Part shown: positions 7,267-15,485 of the stretch, piece after piece
Layout of the letters: every line of letters starts with the position of its first letter
Position numbering within the stretch: the first letter of the stretch is position 1
Source: Ferrovibrio sp.
GTDB lineage: Bacteria > Pseudomonadota > Alphaproteobacteria > Ferrovibrionales > Ferrovibrionaceae
Reading direction: 5' to 3'
DNA: 46,898 nt
Assembly (NCBI RefSeq): GCF_017994015.1
Contig: NZ_JAGOLP010000026.1
Coordinates: 1 to 46,898 of the forward strand
Notes under the pieces: generated by a model
Told to the model about the DNA's origin: nothing
Seen by the model: only the letters and a program-made list of their open reading frames with translations
Database searches by the model: none
Program-made: the position numbers and the translations under genes

Positions 7267-8331
7267 ATGGCCACCGTTTCCCTGCAACGCATCACCAAAC
7301 GCTATGGCAACCAGACCGCCGTGCAGGCGCTCGATCTGGAAATTGCCGACAAGGATTTTATGGTGCTGGTCGGTCCCTCGGGCTGCGGCAAATCCACCAC
7401 GTTGCGCATGGTGGCCGGGCTGGAGGACATTACCGAAGGCAAGCTGCTGATCGACGGCGTGGATGTGACCGAGACCGAGCCGCAGAAGCGCGACATCGCC
7501 ATGGTGTTCCAGTCCTATGCGCTCTATCCGCATATGACTGCCTATATGAACATGGCCTTCGGCCTGATGAAGACCACCCGCTTGAGCAAGGCCGAGATCG
7601 AGGCCCGCGTGCTGGAGGCGGCCGATATCCTGAATATCCGCGAGCTGTTGCAGCGCAAGCCAAAAGAAATGTCTGGCGGCCAGCGCCAGCGTGTTGCCAT
7701 CGGCCGCGCCCTGGTGCGCAAGCCCAAGGTCTACCTGTTCGACGAGCCGCTTTCCAACCTGGATGCCAAATTGCGCGGCCGCATGCGTGCTGAACTGAAG
7801 CGCCTGCATGGCGAACTCGGCATCACTGTGATCTATGTGACGCATGACCAGGTGGAAGCGATGACACTCGGCACCCGCATCGCGGTGATGCATGATGGCC
7901 GCATCCAGCAGCTTGACGAGCCGATGACGGTGTATCGCCGGCCCAGCAACACTTTCGTGGCTTCCTTCATCGGCGCGCCGGAAATGAACATGCTGCATTG
8001 CCAGCTTGATGCCGGTGGCCTGTCGCATCCTGCCTTCCTCAAGCCGCTCGGACTTGCCGGCGGCAACGGAGCCGGTGCCGTGCTGCTGGGTGTGCGGCCC
8101 GAGGAAATCGCCCTTACCGCGCTGGAGCAGGCCACCATGGCCGGCGAGATCGAGCGGGTGGAACTGCTCGGCGCCGAAGCGCTGGCCGATATCCGCGTTG
8201 GCGGCGACCGCCTCACGGCGCGGCTGCCGGTGGAAGGTGTGCCGCCAGTTGGCGCCCGGGTTGGCCTTTTGATTGACAGAAGCCGGGCGCGGCTTTTCAA
8301 TGCCGGCACCGGGCAGGCACTCGACCTATAA
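7267..8331 (+). CDS. ABC transporter ATP-binding protein, UgpC/MalK-like
   Basis: A 354-residue ATPase. Walker A is GPSGCGKST (36-44), the signature MSGGQ (135-139) is close to the canonical LSGGQ, Walker B is VYLFDE (155-160), the D-loop SNLDAKLR follows, and the switch histidine lies in YVTHDQ. The C-terminal third (about 240-354) is the TOBE/OB regulatory domain of the CUT1 MalK/UgpC group. It energises the two permeases encoded upstream. In this subgroup the regulatory domain can also receive inhibitory signals; nothing here shows whether it does. Confidence 0.92.
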   Translation: MATVSLQRITKRYGNQTAVQALDLEIADKDFMVLVGPSGCGKSTTLRMVAGLEDITEGKLLIDGVDVTETEPQKRDIAMVFQSYALYPHMTAYMNMAFGLMKTTRLSKAEIEARVLEAADILNIRELLQRKPKEMSGGQRQRVAIGRALVRKPKVYLFDEPLSNLDAKLRGRMRAELKRLHGELGITVIYVTHDQVEAMTLGTRIAVMHDGRIQQLDEPMTVYRRPSNTFVASFIGAPEMNMLHCQLDAGGLSHPAFLKPLGLAGGNGAGAVLLGVRPEEIALTALEQATMAGEIERVELLGAEALADIRVGGDRLTARLPVEGVPPVGARVGLLIDRSRARLFNAGTGQALDL

Positions 8332-8356
8332 GCGATATCCAAGGCGGAAAATCGAT

Positions 8357-9148
8357 ATGCGAGAGGGCGTAGCACTGAATATCCGGCAACAGAATATTGC
8401 CGAATGGCTGCAAAAAACCCAGTCGGCCTCGATCCAGGATCTGAGCGAGCAGTTTCAGGTTTCGGACGAGACGATCCGCCGCGACCTGCGCTATCTGGCG
8501 CAGCAGGGCCTGGTGGAGAAATTCCATGGCGGCGTGCGGCTCAACGAGGAGCGCACCGAGGCGCCATTTCAGCGCCGCATGCGTGAAATGGCCGATGCCA
8601 AACGCCTGATCGGCATTGCCGCCTCTGCCTTGATTGCCGACAAATCCACTGTCTTTCTCGACAATTCCTCCACCTCCTGCTTCCTGGCACGGCAACTGGC
8701 CTTGCGCAGCGGCCTTACGGTGATCACGCTGTCGCTGGAAGTGGCGAAAATCCTCTCGGCTTCCGGCCAGCGCCACCGCGTCATCCTGCCCGGCGGTGAA
8801 TTGCGCGTGGATGACCAGACCCTGATCGGCGCCGATGCGATCCGCTTCGCTTCACAATTCACGCCGAATTACTGCGTCATCTCGGTGGCGGCGGTCAGCC
8901 CCGACCATGGCTGTATGGATTTTGACCTGTTCGAGACCGAGTTCAAGCGGGTGATGATGCCGCTGGCCGAAACCGTGATCCTGCTGGCCGATAGCAGCAA
9001 GTTCCGCAAATCCGGCCTGATCAAGGTATGCGACCTCGCCGCCTTTGACATCATGGTGACCGAGGCTGCTCCGCCGGCCATCATCGCCGACCAGCTCGAC
9101 CATGCCGATACCAGCCTGGTGATCGCACCGGGCGAGGCTGGCACGTAA
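8357..9148 (+). CDS. DeoR/GlpR-family transcriptional regulator
   Basis: Start chosen at ATG 8357, with GGCGGA upstream and 25 bases after the ATPase stop; the longer in-frame start at 8273 would overlap the ATPase gene and add non-family sequence. The 263-residue protein has an N-terminal DeoR winged helix (about 10-60, including VSDETIRRDLRYLAQQGLVEKFHGG) and a C-terminal DeoRC sugar-phosphate-sensing domain (about 75-235). DeoR proteins usually repress neighbouring carbohydrate or glycerol-phosphate genes and release DNA on binding a phosphorylated ligand. As the last gene of the transporter operon it probably autoregulates the operon and may act on the dyads at 3948 and 4053. Confidence 0.9.
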   Translation: MREGVALNIRQQNIAEWLQKTQSASIQDLSEQFQVSDETIRRDLRYLAQQGLVEKFHGGVRLNEERTEAPFQRRMREMADAKRLIGIAASALIADKSTVFLDNSSTSCFLARQLALRSGLTVITLSLEVAKILSASGQRHRVILPGGELRVDDQTLIGADAIRFASQFTPNYCVISVAAVSPDHGCMDFDLFETEFKRVMMPLAETVILLADSSKFRKSGLIKVCDLAAFDIMVTEAAPPAIIADQLDHADTSLVIAPGEAGT

Positions 9149-9175
9149 GCTGCCCCGCCTCGCCCAGCATCCTGA

Positions 9176-9709
9176 TCAGGCGCGCTCGCCCGCTGCTGCT
9201 TCCAGCAATTGCGCTTGCAGCAATGTGGCGCTGCTGACCGCCTTGGCGGCGGCAAGCCTGGCTTGTTCCAGATCCTGCTCCATCATGGCCGGCATGGTGC
9301 GGAACTGGATCGGCGGCACTTTGGCATATTGCGCTGCTGTCATGGCAGCATCGCCCTTCTCTATGCTGCCGCCAAGCGCGCGCGCAATGGCTTCGGCGCG
9401 GGCCTGGGCCAGTGCCGGCCCGCTGCCTTGCGGATTGCCAATCTGTGGCAACCCGTTGAGCTTCGACGCCATCGCGTTGGAACACATCATGGCGCCGCTG
9501 TTGTAGAGCGTGGCAACCACCTTACCCTTCACCTTGACCTCGGCATAAACCTGCTGCGACGGGTGATCCTGCAAATTGACCGGCTCCTGGTATTGCTGTT
9601 CCAAGAGGCGGCGGAACTCTGCCATCTGCTCGTCGGACAGCTTTACCGGCTGCAATACGGCGCTGAGCGGGGTGAAATTTTCTAGGCTTGATATGGCTAT
9701 GCCGGGCAT
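9176..9709 (-). CDS. Hypothetical protein
   Basis: I do not recognise a family. Start at ATG 9709 is favoured because AGGA lies eight bases upstream; in-frame ATGs at 9757 and 9766 have no such site. The 177-residue product is soluble, with no signal peptide or membrane segment. The middle (about 50-80: QQVYAEVKVKGKVVATLYNSGAM) looks like beta strands, and the rest is Ala/Gln-rich helix with a helical C-terminus. It resembles small alphaproteobacterial proteins of unknown function. It lies between the convergent DeoR gene and the divergent BenE-type gene. Confidence 0.6.
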   Translation of the reverse strand: MPGIAISSLENFTPLSAVLQPVKLSDEQMAEFRRLLEQQYQEPVNLQDHPSQQVYAEVKVKGKVVATLYNSGAMMCSNAMASKLNGLPQIGNPQGSGPALAQARAEAIARALGGSIEKGDAAMTAAQYAKVPPIQFRTMPAMMEQDLEQARLAAAKAVSSATLLQAQLLEAAAGERA

Positions 9710-9905
9710 GGGTTTTCCTGCGATTTTTTTTGACGCAGCAACGGCAGCAGGAACCATGCCAGGCATAACCAACCCGTGCCGGCGCGGATTTCCGGTGCTT
9801 TGTGGTTATGGTTAGTTTTGTTTAGGATATTTCCTGCCGGGTAGGCGGCAAAGTCTGCTCAGCCAGCCATCAGCATCTCCACAACCAGCCACACGAAATT
9901 TACCC

Positions 9906-11075
9906 ATGTTCAGCCCGCCCTCCTCCCATGCCATTGCCGCCGGTCTGCTGGCAGCCTTTGTCGGCTTTGCCTCGTCCTTTGCCGTGGTGGTGCAGGGCCT
10001 CACTGCGGTTGGCGCCAGCCCGGCCCAGGCGCCTTCCGGGCTAATGGCGCTGAGCCTGGCGATGGGGCTGTGCTCGATCCTGGTTTCGCTGCGCAATCGC
10101 ATGCCAATCAGCATCGCCTGGACCACGCCGGGCGCTGCCCTGCTGGCGGCTTCCGGGGATGCGGCAGGCGGCAATTTTGCCCTGGCGGTGGGCGCCTTCA
10201 TGATCTGCAACCTGCTGATCGTGATTGCCGGGCTGTGGAAGCCGCTGGGCCGCTGGGTGGCGGCGATCCCGGCGCCGCTGGCCAATGCCATGCTGGCCGG
10301 CGTGCTGCTGCCGCTTTGCCTGGCGCCGGTAAAAGCAGTGGCGGCCGATCCCTGGCTCGGGCTGCCGATTGTGCTGAGCTGGGCGCTGATGGCGCGCTGG
10401 AAACGGCTCTGGGCGGTGCCGGTGGCGGTGCTGGTGGCGGTGGTGCTGATTGTGCTGGCCACGCCGCCGATCACGCTTGATCCGGCCACGTTATGGCCGC
10501 GCCCGGTGCTGGTGCTGCCGGAATTCTCCTTCGCCGCGCTGGCCGGCATTGCGCTGCCGCTGTTCATTGTCACCATGGCGTCGCAGAACATCCCCGGCTA
10601 TGCCGTGCTGCAAGCCAATGGCTATCACCCCGATCCCAGCCCGCTTTTCCGCGATACCGGCCTGTTCAGCCTGGCGGCCACGCCCTTTGGCGCCATATCG
10701 GTGAACCTGGCCGCCATCACTGCCGCGATCTGTGCCGGCCCGGAAGCCGATCCCGATCCGAAGCGGCGCTACTGGGCCGCCACCGTGGCCGGCCTCGCCT
10801 ATGTGCTGCTCGGCCTGGGCGCCGGGCTGGCCACCGCCTTCCTGATCGCCGCGCCGCCCTTGCTGATCCAGGCGGTGGCAGGCCTGGCTTTGCTGGGTTC
10901 CTTCGGCAATGCGATGATGGGCGCCCTGGCCGATGCCCGCGACCGCGAGGCGGCAGTGATCACCTTTCTGGTGGCCGCTTCCGGCCTCAGCTTCCACGGC
11001 ATCGGCGGCGCCTTCTGGGGCCTGCTCGCCGGTGGCGCGATCTATGCCCTGAGCCGCTCGCGTAAGGGAAGCTGA
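9906..11075 (+). CDS. BenE-family benzoate/H+ symporter-like transporter
   Basis: A 389-residue polytopic membrane protein with about 11-12 hydrophobic segments. Segments such as PISIAWTTPGAALL, VTMASQNIPGYAVLQANGY and GLSFHGIGGAFWGLLAG match the BenE (YdcO) family, the length is normal, and the TPGAALL and ASQNIPG motifs sit in the unwound transport helices. BenE members are proton-coupled benzoate importers, but many orthologues have untested substrates. It is monocistronic. A few kilobases away lie an M20 amidohydrolase and an aromatic-type Liv transporter, which fits an aromatic acid. The Shine-Dalgarno site is weak. Confidence 0.85.
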   Translation: MFSPPSSHAIAAGLLAAFVGFASSFAVVVQGLTAVGASPAQAPSGLMALSLAMGLCSILVSLRNRMPISIAWTTPGAALLAASGDAAGGNFALAVGAFMICNLLIVIAGLWKPLGRWVAAIPAPLANAMLAGVLLPLCLAPVKAVAADPWLGLPIVLSWALMARWKRLWAVPVAVLVAVVLIVLATPPITLDPATLWPRPVLVLPEFSFAALAGIALPLFIVTMASQNIPGYAVLQANGYHPDPSPLFRDTGLFSLAATPFGAISVNLAAITAAICAGPEADPDPKRRYWAATVAGLAYVLLGLGAGLATAFLIAAPPLLIQAVAGLALLGSFGNAMMGALADARDREAAVITFLVAASGLSFHGIGGAFWGLLAGGAIYALSRSRKGS

Positions 11076-11102
11076 CTTGTCCCGCAATATGGAACGGCGT
11101 CA

Positions 11103-11137
11103 CATTCAATCACAATCCGTTTTAATTGTGTGGAATG
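11103..11137 (+). promoter_or_regulatory. Imperfect dyad upstream of the receiver gene
   Basis: CACAAT (11111-11116) and ATTGTG (11125-11130) face each other across eight bases. Outer arms CATTC (11103-11107) and GAATG (11133-11137) extend the symmetry with small offsets. It lies 80 bases before the receiver gene start in a short AT-rich patch. Candidate operator; the regulator is unknown. Confidence 0.35.
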
Positions 11138-11216
11138 TTGCCTCTAGGTTGCGCCAAGCCTGGTGGCTATGCTGATCCGAGCGTCGGCCAATGTGGCAGG
11201 CGAAGGATTTAGCGTC

Positions 11217-11807
11217 ATGACTCTTCAGAGCCTCAATCTGGGCAGCCTCAACTTTCTGGTCGCCGATCCAAACCCGTATTTCCAGAGCCTGTTGAAAGGT
11301 GTGCTACAGGCTTTTGGGGCGCGCCATATCACGACGGCGGAAACCGGCAGCCAGGCATTGGACCTGACCCGCCACCACGCCTACGACCTGCTATTCTGCG
11401 ATTGCTATCTGCCGCTGCTGGATGGCTTTGATCTGGTGCGCCAGGTGCGCGCCGATAACCTGAACCAGAACCGCTATACACCGATCATCGCCCTGACCAG
11501 CCATACCCAGGAGCGCAATGTGGCACGCGCGCGTGATTGCGGCACCAGCTTTGTGCTGGCCAAGCCGATTGCGCCGAAGCAGCTTTATGATCGCCTGCTC
11601 TGGGTGGCGGAAGACCCGCGCCCTTATGTGATGGCCGAGAGTTATGTCGGCCCCGATCGCCGCTTCAAGCGTGATGAGCGCAATATGCCGCGCGAGCGGC
11701 GTGGCATCGCGCTGCCGGAGGCCCCGGCCGCTGCCGCCACCGGCGCCGAGATAGCACCGGCCATGCTGCCGGTGGCCAGCGTTGATCCCGCCCTGGCGAG
11801 GCTGTGA
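11217..11807 (+). CDS. Stand-alone receiver-domain protein with GPDRR tail
   Basis: Start at ATG 11217, with AGGA ten bases upstream; the in-frame ATG at 11169 lacks a site. The 196-residue protein has a receiver domain (about 10-130) with phospho-acceptor D62, T94/S95 and K116. The metal-binding acidic pair is reduced to A16-D17, which may weaken phosphorylation. After the receiver comes Y-V-GPDRR (145-149) and an Arg-rich stretch, the same module as in the receiver-HPt protein at 634, then an Ala/Pro tail. There is no output domain. The next gene overlaps by one base (TGATG) and encodes an HPt-like protein, so the two are translated together and probably interact. Confidence 0.85.
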   Translation: MTLQSLNLGSLNFLVADPNPYFQSLLKGVLQAFGARHITTAETGSQALDLTRHHAYDLLFCDCYLPLLDGFDLVRQVRADNLNQNRYTPIIALTSHTQERNVARARDCGTSFVLAKPIAPKQLYDRLLWVAEDPRPYVMAESYVGPDRRFKRDERNMPRERRGIALPEAPAAAATGAEIAPAMLPVASVDPALARL

Positions 11808-12304
11808 TGCTGCTGCAACGCCCCAAACCCGCCACCCTGCTGCCGGTGACATCGCGCTTCTCGCGCCTGGCCTTGCGCGATGGCGGCAAAAGTGCCGGCG
11901 ATGCCCTGGCGGCGGCGGAAGCCTTTATCGCCGCCGAGCAGGAGAAGTATTTCGGCTGGGTGGCGGCTGATCTGGATGAACTGGACCGGCGCCTGGCCCG
12001 CTTGGCAGCCGAGCGCGACAATGCCGAGGCCAACGAGGCGGCCTATATCAAGGCCAGCCATATCCGCGATCTGGGCGGCAGCTTCGGCCATGACATCATC
12101 ACCCAGGCCGCCGACAGCCTGTGCGAATTGCTCTACCGCCTGCGCGCCGCGCAAACCTACAGCCAGGAAGCCATCTCGGCGCATCGGGCGGCGTTGAAGC
12201 TGGTCTGCGCCATCAGTTTTGGCGCCATGCCGCCGGAAAGCGGCCCGGCGCTGCTGGCCGGTCTGCGCCAGGTGGTGGACAAATATCCCCGGCCGACGCG
12301 CTAG
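11807..12304 (+). CDS. HPt-like protein lacking the canonical phospho-histidine
   Basis: A 165-residue helical protein whose start overlaps the receiver gene stop (TGATG). Residues about 78-160 align without gaps to the HPt domain of the 634-1539 protein: I86, R87, G90, S92, F93, T99, L105 and C106 all match. At the position of the reference phospho-His (H226 there) this protein has S84, with a histidine one residue later (H85); the usual K-G is R-D. It is therefore either a pseudo-HPt that binds its receiver without phosphotransfer, or an HPt with a shifted histidine. The N-terminal 75 residues are helical and unrecognised. The coupling to the receiver gene is seen; the function is inference. 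Confidence 0.72.
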   Translation: MLLQRPKPATLLPVTSRFSRLALRDGGKSAGDALAAAEAFIAAEQEKYFGWVAADLDELDRRLARLAAERDNAEANEAAYIKASHIRDLGGSFGHDIITQAADSLCELLYRLRAAQTYSQEAISAHRAALKLVCAISFGAMPPESGPALLAGLRQVVDKYPRPTR

Positions 12305-12399
12305 CGGATAAAAAAACAGCGTTACGGGTTGGCTTGCCGGGCGCCGCCTTGCGGTATATGGGTTGGATAACCCAGACCGTAAAATCAGGCCAGAACCCC

Positions 12400-12984
12400 A
12401 TGCCGCTTTCCCCTCCGGCGCCGCGCCGGCACTATCATACCCGCGCCATCGAAGCGCAGGGCTTCCGCCGTGATGACGGCATGTGGGATATAGAAGCCCA
12501 TATCCGCGACACCAAAGCCTACGAATATGAGGAATTCTATCGCGGCACCATGCCGCCGGGCCGCCCGGTGCATGACATGAGCCTGCGCCTGACACTGGAT
12601 GACGACATGATCGTGCGCGGCGTGGAAGCGGTGACCGACGAGGCGCCCTACATGCCCTGCCGCGAGGTGGCGCCGAATTTCCAGAGCCTGTTGGGCCTGC
12701 GCGTTGGCGCCGGCTGGCGCAATGAAGTGCGCCGCCGCCTGGGCGGGATCAAGGGCTGCACCCATATGGTGGAATTGCTGGATGTGATGGCCACGGTGGC
12801 ATTCCAGACCACCGCCGGCGGCACCGAGCCGGCCAACCGGGCGGTGAACCAGGATTGGGGCGCCGATGGCAAACGGCCGTTCTTCCTCAATGGCTGCCAT
12901 TCCTGGGCGGTTTCCAGCAGCGTGGTGCGCGACCAGTTGCCGCAATTCTACCAGCCTGCTGACACCGCCAAGACCGGGGAATAA
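12400..12984 (+). CDS. DUF2889 family protein
   Basis: A 194-residue soluble protein beginning MPLSPPAPRRHYHTRAIEAQGF. It matches the DUF2889 family in its opening R-x-Y/H-T-R-x-I-E motif, the GxWDIEAHIRDTKAYEY segment and the C-terminal NGCHSW. The molecular role is unknown. Members are often encoded near aromatic-degradation genes, which fits the neighbours, but I would not assign an activity. The stop overlaps the next start (TAATG), so it is co-translated with the DMT transporter. A longer in-frame start at 12358 exists but adds unsupported sequence. Confidence 0.8.
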   Translation: MPLSPPAPRRHYHTRAIEAQGFRRDDGMWDIEAHIRDTKAYEYEEFYRGTMPPGRPVHDMSLRLTLDDDMIVRGVEAVTDEAPYMPCREVAPNFQSLLGLRVGAGWRNEVRRRLGGIKGCTHMVELLDVMATVAFQTTAGGTEPANRAVNQDWGADGKRPFFLNGCHSWAVSSSVVRDQLPQFYQPADTAKTGE

Positions 12985-13892
12985 TGCCGGTCATGACACA
13001 GCAGCATGATCGGCTGGATACGCTTTCCATCGCCACCATGGTGGTGTTGTGTTTCCTGTGGGGTGTGCAGCAGGTGGTGATCAAACTCACCACGCCGGAA
13101 ATTCCGCCGCTGCTGCAAGCCGGCCTGCGTTCCGCCATCGCCAGCCTGCTGGTGCTGGCCTGGCTCGGCTGGCGCGGCGTGGCGCTGTTTGGCCGTGACG
13201 GCTCGCTGCGCGCCGGGCTGCTGGCCGGCAGCCTGTTCGCGCTGGAATTTGCGCTGATCTATCACGGCCTGCAATTCACCACCGCCTCGCGCGCCGCCAT
13301 CCTGCTCTATACCGCGCCGTTCTGGGTGGCTTTGGGCGCGCATTGGCTGATCCCGGGCGAACGGATAGGCCGCGCCCAGCTGGCCGGGCTGCTCTGCGCC
13401 TTTGCCGGCATCCTGGTGGCTTTCGGCGATGCGCTGCATGTGCCCAATCCCGACGAGTTGTTTGGCGATGCCCTGCTGCTCGGCGCGGCCTTGCTGTGGG
13501 CCGCCACCACGGTGGTGATCAAGGCCAGCGTGCTGACCCGGATTCATCCCGGCAAAACCCTGCTGTATCAGCTTGGCCTTTCGGCCCTGCTGCTGCCGCT
13601 GGCCTCGCTGGCGCTGGGCGAAGGCGGCATGGCCAGCCCGAGCCGTTTCGCCATCGGCTCGCTGGCCTTCCAGAGCATTGTGATTGCCTGCGTCAGCTAC
13701 ATGATCTGGTTCGGCCTGATCGCGCGCTATCCGGCTTCGCGGCTTTCGGCGCTGAGTTTTCTCACGCCGCTTTTTGGCGTTGCCATCGGCGCCTTGTGGC
13801 TGGGTGAACCGCTCACCCTGGCATTGCTGCTGGCCCTGCTGCTGGTGGGCTTGGGTATCCATCTGGTGAACCGGCCGCGGCCTGCAACCTGA
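12984..13892 (+). CDS. DMT-superfamily (EamA) transporter
   Basis: A 302-residue membrane protein with ten hydrophobic segments arranged as two EamA repeats. The typical first-helix motif FLWGVQQVVIK and the end-of-repeat segments (ASRAAILLYTAPFWVALGAHWL; RLSALSFLTPLFGVAIGALWLGEPLT) are present. The family exports or exchanges small metabolites such as amino acids and aromatic compounds; the substrate cannot be read from sequence. An alternative ATG at 12993 would trim three residues. It is coupled to the DUF2889 gene upstream. Confidence 0.88.
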   Translation: MPVMTQQHDRLDTLSIATMVVLCFLWGVQQVVIKLTTPEIPPLLQAGLRSAIASLLVLAWLGWRGVALFGRDGSLRAGLLAGSLFALEFALIYHGLQFTTASRAAILLYTAPFWVALGAHWLIPGERIGRAQLAGLLCAFAGILVAFGDALHVPNPDELFGDALLLGAALLWAATTVVIKASVLTRIHPGKTLLYQLGLSALLLPLASLALGEGGMASPSRFAIGSLAFQSIVIACVSYMIWFGLIARYPASRLSALSFLTPLFGVAIGALWLGEPLTLALLLALLLVGLGIHLVNRPRPAT

Positions 13893-13931
13893 TTGTTGAC
13901 GCGGCGCCCGCAAGCCTGCCAAGCTGGCGCC

Positions 13932-14198
13932 ATGTGCCGTTGGTGCGATAGCGATCCCGATCTGAGCCAGATGCCGCCCGAGGCGCGTGGCGTGCAGCGC
14001 CGCATCGAGATGCTGCTGCCGCTGATCGAAACCCCCGACGCCCTGCCCGCCCCCGATGCCCTGCGCATCAGCCAGACCATCCTGGCCCTGCTGGATCAAC
14101 TTGATAGCCTGCTGGGTGATGACCGCCCCTGCCAGGCACGTTTTGGACTGCCGCGCGCCCAGCCCGGCCAGCCGCCCGCCTTTTCACCCTTCGCCTGA
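13932..14198 (+). CDS. Small hypothetical protein with N-terminal CxxC
   Basis: An 88-residue protein starting MCRWCDSDPD. The CRWC pair at residues 2-5 could bind metal. The rest is predicted helix (about 19-65) and a Pro-rich tail. I recognise no family. It lies 39 bases after the transporter and 12 bases before the amidohydrolase, in the same direction, so it is likely to be part of the transcript. Confidence 0.55.
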   Translation: MCRWCDSDPDLSQMPPEARGVQRRIEMLLPLIETPDALPAPDALRISQTILALLDQLDSLLGDDRPCQARFGLPRAQPGQPPAFSPFA

Positions 14199-14210
14199 GG
14201 ACAGAACCGC

Positions 14211-15485
14211 ATGACCGCCCAGCCCACCAATCTGAAAACCGCGCAGCGCTCGGCCCATGCCTACAGCCTGATCGACGCATTGCTGCCCGAGCTGGAGCGC
14301 ATCTATCTTGACCTGCATGCGCATCCGGAATTGTCGCTGCAGGAAGTGCGCACTGCTGGGATCGCAGCAGATTGGCTGGAACGCTGCGGCGCCGAGGTGC
14401 ATACCGGCATCGGCAAGACCGGCGTGGTTGGCCTGCTGAAAAATGGCGACGGCCCGGTTATTCTGCTGCGCGCCGATATGGACGGCCTGCCGGTGAAGGA
14501 AAAAACCGGCCTGCCCTATGCCAGCCAGGCCAGCGGCGTGGATCGCTTCGGCCAGTCAGTGTCGATCATGCATGCCTGCGGCCATGACATGCATGTCACC
14601 TGGCTGATGGCGGTGATGAAAATCCTCAGCGAAACCCGCGATAGCTGGCGCGGCACGGTGATGGCGGTGTTCCAGCCGGCCGAGGAGATCGGCGCCGGCG
14701 CCAGCGGCATGCTGGCCGATGGCATGGTGAAGCGTTTCCCCAAGCCCACGGTTTGCCTGGGCCAGCATCTGGTGCCGCTGCCGGCCGGCCAGGTCGGTTA
14801 TCGCGCCGGCACCGCGATGTCGGCGGCGGATAGTTTTGAAGTGAAGATGTTTGGCCGCGGCGCGCATGGCTCGCAGCCGCAGAACAGCGTCGATCCGGTG
14901 GTGATGGCCTCGGCCACTGTGCTGCGGCTGCAAACCATCGTCAGCCGCGAAGTGGCGATGATGGATAGCGCCGTGGTGACAGTTGGCACCATCCAGTCCG
15001 GCCTGAATGAAAACGTGATCCCGGATGAGGCGATCCTGCGCCTCAATGTGCGCAGCTTCAAACAGCAGGTGCGCGAGCGTGTGCTGGCCTCGGTGAAACG
15101 CATCGTGGAAGCCGAAGCCACCGCCTCGAATGCGCCGAAGCCGCCGGAATTCACCGTGATCAGCCAGTTCCCGGTCACCATCAACGACGAGGCCGCCGCC
15201 GCCCAGACCATGGACGGCATGGCTTTGCATAGCGGCCTGGCGCCGCTGCATTTGCCCGAGCCGCTCACCGGCAGCGAGGATTTTGGCCTGTTCGGCACTG
15301 CCTGGAACGTACCATCCGTCTTCTGGCTGGTCGGCGGCACCGATCACGCCATCTGGCAGGCGGCGCAGGAAAAGGGCGAACCATTGCCGGTGAACCATTC
15401 ACCCTTCTTCGCCCCACAACTGCACCCCACGCTCAAAACCGGCGTGCAGGCCATGCTCGGCGCCGCCTTTGCCTGGCTGGAGTGA
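14211..15485 (+). CDS. M20-family amidohydrolase (hippurate hydrolase/aminoacylase type)
   Basis: A 424-residue metal-dependent amidase of the M20D group. The cluster HACGHD, the PAEE glutamate pair, the QHL histidine and the C-terminal NHSPFF histidine are the expected metal-binding residues; LRADMDGLPV is the usual earlier motif. The lid/dimerisation domain runs about residues 205-320 (AHGSQPQNSVDPV). Such enzymes cleave N-acyl amino acids, including hippurate or phenylacetyl-amino acids, or deacylate indole conjugates. There is no signal peptide, so it acts in the cytoplasm. Next to an aromatic-type Liv transporter it could release aromatic acids from imported conjugates; this is inference. 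Confidence 0.9.
   Translation: MTAQPTNLKTAQRSAHAYSLIDALLPELERIYLDLHAHPELSLQEVRTAGIAADWLERCGAEVHTGIGKTGVVGLLKNGDGPVILLRADMDGLPVKEKTGLPYASQASGVDRFGQSVSIMHACGHDMHVTWLMAVMKILSETRDSWRGTVMAVFQPAEEIGAGASGMLADGMVKRFPKPTVCLGQHLVPLPAGQVGYRAGTAMSAADSFEVKMFGRGAHGSQPQNSVDPVVMASATVLRLQTIVSREVAMMDSAVVTVGTIQSGLNENVIPDEAILRLNVRSFKQQVRERVLASVKRIVEAEATASNAPKPPEFTVISQFPVTINDEAAAAQTMDGMALHSGLAPLHLPEPLTGSEDFGLFGTAWNVPSVFWLVGGTDHAIWQAAQEKGEPLPVNHSPFFAPQLHPTLKTGVQAMLGAAFAWLE

Noticed and set aside
8273..8356. Longer N-terminus for the DeoR regulator overlapping the ATPase gene
   Set aside because: The added residues are not DeoR-like, and the internal ATG at 8357 has a proper ribosome-binding site and gives a standard length.
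9171..9180. Palindrome CCTGATCAGG between the DeoR gene and the hypothetical gene as an operator
   Set aside because: It is only 10 bp, includes the stop codon of the hypothetical gene, and lies at convergent gene ends.
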